Shown one piece after another: positions 16,275 to 24,244 of a DNA stretch of 41,364 bases. This stretch comes from an uncultured Pelagibacteraceae bacterium (lineage in GTDB: Bacteria > Pseudomonadota > Alphaproteobacteria > Pelagibacterales > Pelagibacteraceae). The notes under the pieces are model-generated. The model was not told the origin of the DNA. It saw only the letters and a program-made list of their open reading frames with translations, and ran no database searches. The position numbers were made by a program, and so were the translations under genes. Position 1 is the stretch's first letter. Every line of letters begins with the position of its first letter. The DNA is taken from the NCBI GenBank assembly GCA_902536305.1, contig CACAWX010000006.1, forward strand, positions 1-41,364, in the 5' to 3' direction.

Positions 16275-17411
16275 ATGATACCTTACAGTAGGCAATATAT
16301 AGACAGTAACGATATAAAGCACGTTGTTAAAACCTTAAAAAGTAAATTAATCACTCAAGGACCTATTATTGAAAAATTTGAAAAATTAATATGTAAATTT
16401 GTAGGCGCAAAATATGCTGTTGCTGTATCTAGTTGTTCTGCTGGGCTACATATTGCTGCAATGGCTGGCAAATTAAACAAAACCAAAAAACTTTTAACAT
16501 CACCCAATTCCTTTTGTTCGACCGCAAATGCTGGAATTCATTGCAGTGCTAAGGTTGATTTTGCAGATATTAATATTGAAACAGGAAATATTTCTCTCAT
16601 AAATTTGAAGCAAAAAATGAGAAAAAATAAGTATAAAATGCTAATTCCAGTTCATTTTGCCGGTCTTCCAGTTGACATGAAACATTTAAAAAAAATAACT
16701 CCAAAAAAAACAATTATAATCGAAGATGCAGCGCATGCTTTAGGAGCAAATTATAAAGATGGATCAAAGATAGGATGTTGCAAATACTCTGACATGACTG
16801 TTTTTTCTTTTCATCCAGTTAAATCAATTACTACAGGGGAAGGAGGAATAGTTACAACTAACAATAAGGGATTATATGAAAATTTAAAGATACTAAGGAG
16901 CCATGGAATTGTCAAAAATTTTGCAAAGAAAAACAAAACAAATCCTTGGTATTACGAAATGCAAACTCTAGGTTTTCATTATAGAATTACAGATATCCAA
17001 TGCGCATTAGGTATTAGTCAATTAAAAAAAATCAATGGATTTATAAGGAGAAGAAGAAAAATCGCGGAATATTATGATAAATTTTTTATTAAATTCAAAA
17101 ATTGTAAACCACTTCAGCTACATCAAAGAAATTTAAGCGCTAATCATTTATATGTCCTAAAAATTAATTTTAAAAAAATTAAAAAAAGTCGGAAAAAAGT
17201 AATGGAAATTTTAAAAAAAAAAGGCATTTCCACCCAAGTACATTATATACCTATATACTCTCATCCTTTTTACAGAGAAAAAAGAAAAATTAATTTAAGT
17301 AATATGTCTTCTTATTACGAGCAATGTTTATCAATACCTATTTTTTATTCTTTGAATAAAAAACAGCAAAATTACATAATTAAATCATTTAAAGAAATAG
17401 TAGAAAATTAA
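16275..17411 (+). CDS. pseC: PseC-like PLP-dependent sugar aminotransferase
   Basis: 378 residues of the DegT/DnrJ/EryC1/StrS family. SRQYID at the N-terminus, SSCSAGLHIAAMAG near 53, IIEDAAHALGANY near 150 (Asp that holds the PLP pyridine) and FSFHPVKSITTGEGG with Lys183 as the Schiff-base lysine. Length and the PS-F-ST block (SPNSFCSTANAG) fit UDP-4-keto-6-deoxy-AltNAc 4-aminotransferases. With PseB it would yield UDP-4-amino-4,6-dideoxy-N-acetyl-L-altrosamine. PseH (N-acetyltransferase) is not seen; the AAC(3)-like protein at the left edge could substitute, but this is speculation. Confidence 0.85.
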   Translation: MIPYSRQYIDSNDIKHVVKTLKSKLITQGPIIEKFEKLICKFVGAKYAVAVSSCSAGLHIAAMAGKLNKTKKLLTSPNSFCSTANAGIHCSAKVDFADINIETGNISLINLKQKMRKNKYKMLIPVHFAGLPVDMKHLKKITPKKTIIIEDAAHALGANYKDGSKIGCCKYSDMTVFSFHPVKSITTGEGGIVTTNNKGLYENLKILRSHGIVKNFAKKNKTNPWYYEMQTLGFHYRITDIQCALGISQLKKINGFIRRRRKIAEYYDKFFIKFKNCKPLQLHQRNLSANHLYVLKINFKKIKKSRKKVMEILKKKGISTQVHYIPIYSHPFYREKRKINLSNMSSYYEQCLSIPIFYSLNKKQQNYIIKSFKEIVEN

Positions 17412-17418
17412 TTAAATT

Positions 17419-18177
17419 ATGAACATAAAAGAAAAAAATATTTTGATAAAAAAATTCAGGAATAAACTTAACAAAAAACATGTAATAAGTGGTTGGATGC
17501 AAATCTGTAGTGCTGAGATAGCTGAAATTTTATCTCAAAAAAATTTTGATTCTATAACTTTAGACTTAGAACATGGCTCTTTCGATATTCATAAATTAAA
17601 TAATATATTTAGAGCAATAGAAAGTGAAAAAAAAATTTCATTAGTAAGATTAGCTAATCATAAAACAAATGATCTTGGACTAATATTTGATGCAGGCTGT
17701 TCTGGAATAATTATACCCAATGTTTCAAGTTCTGGTCAAGTTAAGAAAATATATGAACAATGTGTGTGGCCTCCTAAAGGTAAAAGAGGTGTAGGCTTTT
17801 CAAGAGCAAATCAGTACGGAAACTTTTTTGAAAATTATAAATCACATAAACCTATTTTAATTGCAATGATAGAGCATATTAGTTCGATATCTAATTTAGA
17901 TTCTATTTTAGAATTAGATGAATTAGATGCAATTCTTATTGGCCCATACGACTTATCATCATCTCTTGGAAAACCTGGAAATTTTAAAAATATAAATTTT
18001 AAATTAGCTTTGCAAAAAATTATTAGCAAATGCAAAAAGTTTAAAAAGCCAGTGGGTATCCATGTTGTAGAACCTTCTGAAAAGTTATTAAAAAAGAGAA
18101 TTAAAGAAGGTTATAAATTTTTACCTTTTGGAATTGACACAGTATTATTAAATAAATCACTCAATATGAAATTTTGA
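17419..18177 (+). CDS. HpcH/HpaI-family class II aldolase
   Basis: 252 residues. SGWMQ near 26, DSITLDLEHGSF near 46, LVRLANH near 73, RGVGFSRANQYG near 120, LIAMIEHISS near 147 (metal-binding Glu) and ILIGPYDLSSSLG near 172 (metal-binding Asp) define the family. Known members (HpaI, GarL, YfaU) reversibly cleave 4-hydroxy-2-oxo acids to pyruvate or a related oxo acid plus an aldehyde. In a locus with a KdsB gene, it may run in the synthetic direction to build a 3-deoxy-2-ulosonic acid (inference). It starts 7 bases after PseC and ends the sub-block before the transporter. Confidence 0.85.
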   Translation: MNIKEKNILIKKFRNKLNKKHVISGWMQICSAEIAEILSQKNFDSITLDLEHGSFDIHKLNNIFRAIESEKKISLVRLANHKTNDLGLIFDAGCSGIIIPNVSSSGQVKKIYEQCVWPPKGKRGVGFSRANQYGNFFENYKSHKPILIAMIEHISSISNLDSILELDELDAILIGPYDLSSSLGKPGNFKNINFKLALQKIISKCKKFKKPVGIHVVEPSEKLLKKRIKEGYKFLPFGIDTVLLNKSLNMKF

Positions 18178-18200
18178 ATTAACAAGGATTAATAAAAGTT

Positions 18201-19937
18201 ATGTTTAAACATATTAATCAAATTTTCGAAAAAAAAGATTTATTTACATTTAAAATTCTTTTTTTTCTTAACTTTTTAATGTTTTTCTTAGAGTTTTTAG
18301 GAATTGGTTCTATACCTATTTTTATTGCTACATTGATTTCGCCAGAATTTATAATAGATAAATTACAATTTTTAGATCTAGAAAAATTGCTCTTAGATTT
18401 ATCGCATAATAAGATTATAATTTATTTCTCTTTTTTCGTTGTTTTAATTTACTTGTCAAAAAGTCTTTTTTTAATATTTCTTACGATTTACCAAAACAAA
18501 TTTTTAGAAAATGCCAAAATCAAAATTGCTACAAAAGTATTCAGTCATTATATTAATATGGAATACATCAATCATTTAGAAAAAGATCCAGCTGAACTTT
18601 CAAGAAAAATAACAGCAGATATTTCTATGCTTGGAATTTATATTCAACAATATTTAGCAGTCGTAAGGGAAGTCGCTGTTTTAGTTGTAATTTTGTTTTT
18701 ATTAATTTGGGCCTCTCCATCTATTGTATTATTAGTAGCATCAATTCTCTCTATTATTACTTATTTATACATTTCTAAAATAAAAAAAATTCTTGATGAA
18801 AAATCAAATACTAACAAATTAATTGGAGAGGAAAATTTTAAGATCGTTAACGAAATTTTTGGATCAATAAAAGATCTTAAAATTTTGATGAAAGAAAATG
18901 ATATGATAAGTTATTTTAATTCTAACGTAAAAAAAATAGAAAAAAATATTTTTTTCTTCCAGGTCGTTGAAAAAATTCCAAGAGTTGTTTTAGAAATATT
19001 TGCAATTTTAGTACTTACATCTTCTACAGTAATATTAGTAATCTCCTCCCAAAATTTTAATAATTTACTTCCATTTTTAGCATTAATTACATTTGCAGTA
19101 TTCAGGTTTATTCCTGCTTTTAGTGCTATTTCAACAGCAAAATACTATATGCAAATAAGCATACCATATCTTAACAGTTTAAACGAAGTTTCTAGTGAAA
19201 TTGCTGAAGATGAAAATATAAAAAAAAAAGACTTAAATAATTACTTAAATTCTGAAAATGAAAACGATAAAAACAAATATATAGATATTAAAAATCTCAA
19301 CTTTAGTTATCCGGGCAATAAAATCACTCAATTAAAAAATGTTAGTTTTGATATAAAAAAAAATACCACTACAGGTATTATTGGTAAAACAGGTGCTGGA
19401 AAAAGCACATTATTTTATATTTTATTGGGTTTAATAAAGCCAACTAGCGGTACAATTACAAATAATGGTGAAGACATATTTACCTCTTTAACTAGCTGGA
19501 GAAAGAAAATTGGAAGTGTTTCACAAAATATCTTTTTATTAGATAGTACTATTGAAAAAAATATCACTTTTAATTTAAATAATGAAGATGTTGATACAAA
19601 AAAACTTAATAAAGCAATAAAAGTTTCCCAACTAGAAAGTAAGATTAAAAACTTGCCCTTAGGACTTAAAACTAAAGTAGGAAATAACGGTATTAAATTG
19701 TCTGGAGGAGAAAGACAAAGATTAGCTATATCGAGAATTTTATATCAAGATCCTGAAATAATCTTTTTAGATGAGTCTACCAATTCATTAGACTTTAAAA
19801 CTGAAAAATTAATTCTAGATGGCATAAAAGAAAATTTTAAAGACAAGACAATTATAATGATAGCTCATAGACAAAATCTAGTAGAATATTGCGATAAAGT
19901 TTGGAGTCTTGAAAGTGGTAGCTTGATTGAAAATTAA
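18201..19937 (+). CDS. ABC transporter, fused permease-ATPase, PglK-like flippase
   Basis: 578 residues in the inner membrane. The N-terminal half has hydrophobic segments near residues 12-40, 72-95, 150-195 and 262-310, including LGIGSIPIFIATLI and IPRVVLEIFAIL. The C-terminal half is an ATPase with Walker A GKTGAGKST (about 395), signature LSGGERQRL (about 499), Walker B IIFLDES (about 520) and switch His IAHR (about 554). Size and layout match MsbA-type half-transporters. Several membrane-domain patterns recall PglK, the lipid-linked oligosaccharide flippase of Campylobacter. No wzx or wzm/wzt gene is seen in the window, so this is the best candidate for moving the lipid-linked glycan across the membrane (inference). 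Confidence 0.85.
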   Translation: MFKHINQIFEKKDLFTFKILFFLNFLMFFLEFLGIGSIPIFIATLISPEFIIDKLQFLDLEKLLLDLSHNKIIIYFSFFVVLIYLSKSLFLIFLTIYQNKFLENAKIKIATKVFSHYINMEYINHLEKDPAELSRKITADISMLGIYIQQYLAVVREVAVLVVILFLLIWASPSIVLLVASILSIITYLYISKIKKILDEKSNTNKLIGEENFKIVNEIFGSIKDLKILMKENDMISYFNSNVKKIEKNIFFFQVVEKIPRVVLEIFAILVLTSSTVILVISSQNFNNLLPFLALITFAVFRFIPAFSAISTAKYYMQISIPYLNSLNEVSSEIAEDENIKKKDLNNYLNSENENDKNKYIDIKNLNFSYPGNKITQLKNVSFDIKKNTTTGIIGKTGAGKSTLFYILLGLIKPTSGTITNNGEDIFTSLTSWRKKIGSVSQNIFLLDSTIEKNITFNLNNEDVDTKKLNKAIKVSQLESKIKNLPLGLKTKVGNNGIKLSGGERQRLAISRILYQDPEIIFLDESTNSLDFKTEKLILDGIKENFKDKTIIMIAHRQNLVEYCDKVWSLESGSLIEN

Positions 19938-19939
19938 TT

Positions 19940-20815
19940 ATGTTAAAAAAATATAAAAAAAATGTTCTTGTTTTAGGTGGTAGCGGCTTTCTTGGTTCAC
20001 ATGTTTGCGATGCCTTAACAAATTATGGCTATAAAGTTACAATTTATGATCTTAAAAAATCAAAGTGGATTAATGAAAAACAAAAAATGGTTATAGGATC
20101 GTTGTTGAATGTTAAAAAATTAAAAAATTATGTAAAGAAAAATAACATTATATTTAATTTTGCTGGTGTATCTGATCTTGATGAAGCAGTAAAAAATCCA
20201 ATATCTACTATTAAATTAAATATTTTAGCTAATATGCAATTACTAAAAATTTGCAGTCATTATAAGGTTTCAAGATATATCTATTCTAGCTCAATTTATG
20301 CTGGAAGCACTCAAGGTGGTTTTTATAGTGCAAGCAAAAGATCAGCTGAAGATTATATTAAAGAGTTTTGCACACTCTCAAGACTAGATTATACAATTTT
20401 AAGGTATGGAACTGTTTATGGTCCTAGAGCGACGGATACAAATAGTGTAAAAAATATAATTAAATATGCTATCAAAAATAAAAAAATTTTATATCCAGGT
20501 AATAAGAAATCTAAAAGGGAATATATTCACGTTAAAGATGCCGCGAAAGCTAGTGTAGAAATTTTGAATAAAAAATTTGTTAATAAATGCTTAATGTTAA
20601 CAGGAAAAAAATCTATAAAAATTATTAATTTTCTAAAAATATTGGCGAACAATCTAGATATCAAAGGTCAAATAAAATTTAAAAATAAAGAAAGATACGG
20701 CCATTATATATCAAAACCAAAAAATTATAAAATAATGAAAGCAGAAAAACTTCATTTTAAAAATCTACATTCTTTTAAAGAAGAAATTATAAATTTTAAA
20801 AAATGGGTATATTAG
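19940..20815 (+). CDS. NAD-dependent epimerase/dehydratase (extended SDR)
   Basis: 291 residues. VLGGSGFLGSHVCDAL (residues about 11-26) binds NAD, IYDLKK follows, YSSSIYAGS near 114 supplies the Ser, and YSASK gives Tyr129/Lys133. LRYGTVYGPRA near 154 and REYIHVKDAA near 193 are standard nucleotide-sugar epimerase motifs. It likely epimerises, dehydrates or reduces an NDP-sugar; the exact substrate cannot be read from sequence. It begins 2 bases after the transporter stop and ends 1 base before a PhyH gene. Confidence 0.83.
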   Translation: MLKKYKKNVLVLGGSGFLGSHVCDALTNYGYKVTIYDLKKSKWINEKQKMVIGSLLNVKKLKNYVKKNNIIFNFAGVSDLDEAVKNPISTIKLNILANMQLLKICSHYKVSRYIYSSSIYAGSTQGGFYSASKRSAEDYIKEFCTLSRLDYTILRYGTVYGPRATDTNSVKNIIKYAIKNKKILYPGNKKSKREYIHVKDAAKASVEILNKKFVNKCLMLTGKKSIKIINFLKILANNLDIKGQIKFKNKERYGHYISKPKNYKIMKAEKLHFKNLHSFKEEIINFKKWVY

Positions 20816-20816
20816 C

Positions 20817-21614
20817 ATGATAAAAAATGAATTAATAAGTGAAATCAAATCAAAAGGTATTATAAAAATTGATAATTTTTTAAATTCAAAAGAAACTTTA
20901 AAAGTACAAAATTTAATTAAATTTTACTCAGTTCCCAAAGATGATCCGGCAAGCTACTTTCCAACTAATTATAAATCAGCTTTTTTAAAGATATTAAAGC
21001 TTAATTTTAATAAATTTTATCACAGCATACAAATTATAAATATCGAAAAGAAAAAAAATCTTCTAAACTTTTCTAATAATTTTTTTGGAAAAAAATCAAA
21101 ACTACGTTACATCGATGCTTATTATAGCAAAATAAGCAATAAAGAAATTTTACCGTGGCACACAGACCAAGCTTACTCTGGCAAAATGAATATTTCAAAT
21201 TTTAATAACCCTAATGATTTTTTTTTAAAAATTTTTGTATATTTAACAGATGTAGGCCCAGGAAATGGTTGTATGAGTTACATACCCGAGTCTCATAAAA
21301 TTGGCTATGCTATTAGAGAAGGAATATTTAATAAAATAATTAATTATCAACCTTACTGGAGGCTAAAAGATTTTAAGAAAATTATTTATGATAATTTAGT
21401 TTATTTTGAAAATTATTTTAAAGAGACAAATATATTATATAATTTTTTAAAAAAAACTGATGATTTAGTGAAATTAGATTCAAATGACAGCTACAGTTAT
21501 GAGGCTAAAGCAGGTAGCGCAATAATTTTTAATGAAGGGGGCGTTCATAGAGGCTCAAAACCCCTGGTCAATGACAGAATGGTACTGAGATATATGTATT
21601 CGAGGGATAATTAG
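20817..21614 (+). CDS. PhyH-family Fe(II)/2-oxoglutarate dioxygenase, second copy
   Basis: 265 residues. PWHTDQAY gives iron ligands His115 and Asp117. NGCMSYIPESHKIG is the family's conserved middle block, and the distal ligand is probably His244 in GGVHRGS. RMVLRYMYS supplies the Arg for 2-oxoglutarate. It shares architecture with the PhyH protein at 8491 but little direct similarity, so the two likely hydroxylate different substrates. It sits between an epimerase and an SDR, consistent with hydroxylation of a sugar or its acyl substituent (inference). Confidence 0.83.
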   Translation: MIKNELISEIKSKGIIKIDNFLNSKETLKVQNLIKFYSVPKDDPASYFPTNYKSAFLKILKLNFNKFYHSIQIINIEKKKNLLNFSNNFFGKKSKLRYIDAYYSKISNKEILPWHTDQAYSGKMNISNFNNPNDFFLKIFVYLTDVGPGNGCMSYIPESHKIGYAIREGIFNKIINYQPYWRLKDFKKIIYDNLVYFENYFKETNILYNFLKKTDDLVKLDSNDSYSYEAKAGSAIIFNEGGVHRGSKPLVNDRMVLRYMYSRDN

Positions 21615-21622
21615 GATTTTAT

Positions 21623-22366
21623 ATGAAAAAAATTAAACAAAAAAATATTTTCATAACCGGCGTAGGTAAAGGTATCGGTGAAGATTTAGTTTATGCGTTA
21701 ATTAAAAAAGGATATTTTGTTTTTGGTATTACCCGATCTCAAAAAGATATAAAAAAATTTAAAAATTTAAAAAACTGTAAAATCCTTAAAGGTGATGTAA
21801 GAAATCTATCGAAAATTGATAAGGTATTTAAAGATTCAATAATTTTAAAAAGACCTATAACAGGCCTGGTAAACAATGCTGGCATTAGACAAAGAAAAGA
21901 ATTTAATAAAATTTCTAAGACTGATCTAAAGGAAGTATTTGATGTAAATTTCTTTTCAATATTTGAAATAATGAAAAATTATTTTAATTATTGTAAAAAA
22001 TATAAGTTAAATTCTTCAATAGTTAATATAGGTTCAATAGTTGGCACTAGGGGTTTTGAGGGATTGTGTGGATATGCATCTAGCAAAGGTGCTTTAAAAA
22101 GTTTAACGCAATCATTTGCTGTTGAAGCTGCTCCGTATAATATAAGAGCTAACGTAATTAACCCTGGTTTTATTAAAACTTCATATTTTAAAAAGTTTAA
22201 AAGCAAAAAACAAAAACTTTACTCTTGGACAATTTCAAGAATTCCTCAGAAAAAATGGGGCGACCCTAAAGATGTGAGTGGGTTAATTGCTTATTTATTA
22301 TCAGATGAGTCAAACTATATCACTGGTGAAACTATAAACATAGATGGAGGATGGATTAATTCATGA
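21623..22366 (+). CDS. Short-chain dehydrogenase/reductase
   Basis: 247 residues. FITGVGKGIGEDL (about residues 10-22), LVNNAGIRQ near 83, NIGSIVGTRG near 135 and YASSK with Tyr151/Lys155. The end YITGETINIDGGW is typical for classical SDRs. Four bases overlap with the KdsB gene (ATGA), a tight coupling that suggests the substrate is related to the ulosonic acid activated by KdsB. It might be an oxidoreductase that modifies the Kdo-like sugar before activation (inference). Confidence 0.84.
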   Translation: MKKIKQKNIFITGVGKGIGEDLVYALIKKGYFVFGITRSQKDIKKFKNLKNCKILKGDVRNLSKIDKVFKDSIILKRPITGLVNNAGIRQRKEFNKISKTDLKEVFDVNFFSIFEIMKNYFNYCKKYKLNSSIVNIGSIVGTRGFEGLCGYASSKGALKSLTQSFAVEAAPYNIRANVINPGFIKTSYFKKFKSKKQKLYSWTISRIPQKKWGDPKDVSGLIAYLLSDESNYITGETINIDGGWINS

Positions 22367-23112
22367 AAAAAAAAATTTTAGGTTTAATACCAACAAGACT
22401 AAATTCGAGAAGACTTCCAGCTAAAGCCTTGTTACCTATAAACAATATACCTCTTATAGTTCATGTTTATAGAAGAGCTAAGCTATCTAAAAACTTAAAT
22501 GAAGTTTTTATTTGTTGCGATGACTCAAAAATTTTAAAGGTTATCAAGAAATTTGGAGCAAAAGGAATTTTAACCTCAAAACATCATACTAATGGAACTG
22601 AGAGAATATGTGAAGGATATAAGAAGATAAAAAAAAAATACGATTACATAATTGATATACAAGGAGATGAACCACTAATAAGCCCGAACCACATCGATCA
22701 AGTAATAAATTATCACATCAAAAATTCCTCAGCTGATATTATTATTCCTAATTTGAAAGTACCTAATAGCAATAATACTAATTTGGTAAAGATAGTATCT
22801 AATAAGAAAAATGAAATTTTGTATATATCAAGAGCAAACGTGCCATACGAATTTAAGAACAAGAATAAAAATATAAAAAAACATTTGTCCATTATTTCTT
22901 TTTCACCAGAAGCCCTACTAAAATATTGTAAATCTAAGAAATCTGATCTTGAGAAAATTGAAGATATTGAACTATTAAGAGCTTTGGACATTGGTTTAAA
23001 ACTGAAAACAATCAACTTAAAGGGTGATAGTTTCTCTGTCGATGTTTTTGAAGATTATAAAAAAGCAAAGTCGCAAATGAAACAGGATAAATACTTTAAA
23101 TTATACAAATAA
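22363..23112 (+). CDS. kdsB: CMP-Kdo synthetase (3-deoxy-manno-octulosonate cytidylyltransferase)
   Basis: 249 residues. GLIPTRLNSRRLPAKALLPI (residues about 4-23) is the CTP-binding loop, VFICCDD near 47, TNGTERICEGY near 76, IIDIQGDEPLI near 97, ISRANVPYEF near 150, and EDIELLRALDIGLKLK near 206. These are in the order of KdsB. It couples CTP to a 3-deoxy-ulosonate to give the CMP donor. SAR11-type cells need Kdo for LPS, but its place between an SDR and a cyclase in the variable locus suggests a modified Kdo-like acid. Whether this is the only KdsB in the genome cannot be seen. Confidence 0.85.
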   Translation: MKKKILGLIPTRLNSRRLPAKALLPINNIPLIVHVYRRAKLSKNLNEVFICCDDSKILKVIKKFGAKGILTSKHHTNGTERICEGYKKIKKKYDYIIDIQGDEPLISPNHIDQVINYHIKNSSADIIIPNLKVPNSNNTNLVKIVSNKKNEILYISRANVPYEFKNKNKNIKKHLSIISFSPEALLKYCKSKKSDLEKIEDIELLRALDIGLKLKTINLKGDSFSVDVFEDYKKAKSQMKQDKYFKLYK

Positions 23113-23123
23113 AAAATTTTAAA

Positions 23124-24236
23124 ATGCAAATAAAATATAAACTAGAAAAAGAAGATCACTATGTCACTTTTTGCAGGACTAATTCTCTAGAAAAAATTTC
23201 AATTTTTTTTGAAAAAATTAATTCAGACAAAAACGTATTACTTTTATATGACAAAAATATTAGTAAAGAAATTATAAAAAAAATTTATAATGAATTAAAA
23301 ATTTCTGGGTGCAATATAATTTTGAAAGAGTGTAAAGGTGATAAAGTCAATAAAAACAAGAAATTTTTATTTGAATTAATTGATACTTTATTAATAAATA
23401 AATTTACAAAAAGATCAGCAGTAATTTCATGCGGTGGTGGTGTCGTGGGTGATGTATCTGCTTTGGCTAGTAGTTTGTATTTAAGAGGGTTATATTATTT
23501 TAATATACCTACAACTATTACTGCAATTATAGATAGTTCTATTGGAGGAAAAACTGCAATTAATTATAAAGGTATTACAAACTCCGTTGGCACTTATTAT
23601 CATCCTAAAAATGTTTTTATATTAGAGGAGATTTTAAAAACTTTACCAGAAAGAGAATTTATTTCTGGTGTGGCAGAAATTATAAAGTGTGGACTTATCG
23701 ATAATATCAAAATTATTAAATTCTTAATAAAAAATAAAAAACAAATTGTTGAGAGAAAGTTTAATTATTTGAACAAATTATGTGCAATGACAATTAATAC
23801 AAAAATTAAATACTTTAAGGATGATATTTACGAGAAAAATAAAAGATTATATTTGAATTTTGGACACACATTTGCGCATGCAATTGAAATGGCAATAGAG
23901 AATGTCTCAAAAAAAGATGTAATAAGACATGGAGAAGCTGTCTCATTAGGTATGTTAAGTGAAATATATTATGCGAATAATGGAAAATCTAAATTTTATA
24001 ATGAAACAAAAAAACTCTTAAGTGATTTTAAATTACCAACAAAAATTTTTCCAAAAAAAATTAACATCAGTCAAATAGAACTTCAAAATGATATTTACAA
24101 AAATATTTTTATGGATAAAAAAAAAATTGACAAATACCCAAGATATATTTCATTAAAAAAAATAGGAAATCCTAAAATAGTAAAAATAGAAAATTTTGAT
24201 TTTTTAAATGACACTATCTTGCAATTATTTGCTTAA
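23124..24236 (+). CDS. 3-dehydroquinate synthase-like sugar-phosphate cyclase
   Basis: 370 residues, the normal length for the dehydroquinate synthase superfamily. SCGGGVVGDVSALASSLYLR (about residues 105-124) binds NAD. IPTTITAIIDSSIGGKTAIN near 132-151, GVAEIIKCGL near 186, LNFGHTFAHAIE near 245 (Zn His) and RHGEAVSLGM near 268 (Zn His) follow. The DSSIGGKTA motif is like true dehydroquinate synthase rather than valiolone-type cyclases. No other shikimate gene is nearby, so it may be a recruited paralogue that makes a cyclitol or carbasugar, or simply aroB in an unusual place. Checking for a second aroB in the genome would decide. Confidence 0.78.
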   Translation: MQIKYKLEKEDHYVTFCRTNSLEKISIFFEKINSDKNVLLLYDKNISKEIIKKIYNELKISGCNIILKECKGDKVNKNKKFLFELIDTLLINKFTKRSAVISCGGGVVGDVSALASSLYLRGLYYFNIPTTITAIIDSSIGGKTAINYKGITNSVGTYYHPKNVFILEEILKTLPEREFISGVAEIIKCGLIDNIKIIKFLIKNKKQIVERKFNYLNKLCAMTINTKIKYFKDDIYEKNKRLYLNFGHTFAHAIEMAIENVSKKDVIRHGEAVSLGMLSEIYYANNGKSKFYNETKKLLSDFKLPTKIFPKKINISQIELQNDIYKNIFMDKKKIDKYPRYISLKKIGNPKIVKIENFDFLNDTILQLFA

Positions 24237-24244
24237 ACAAATTT

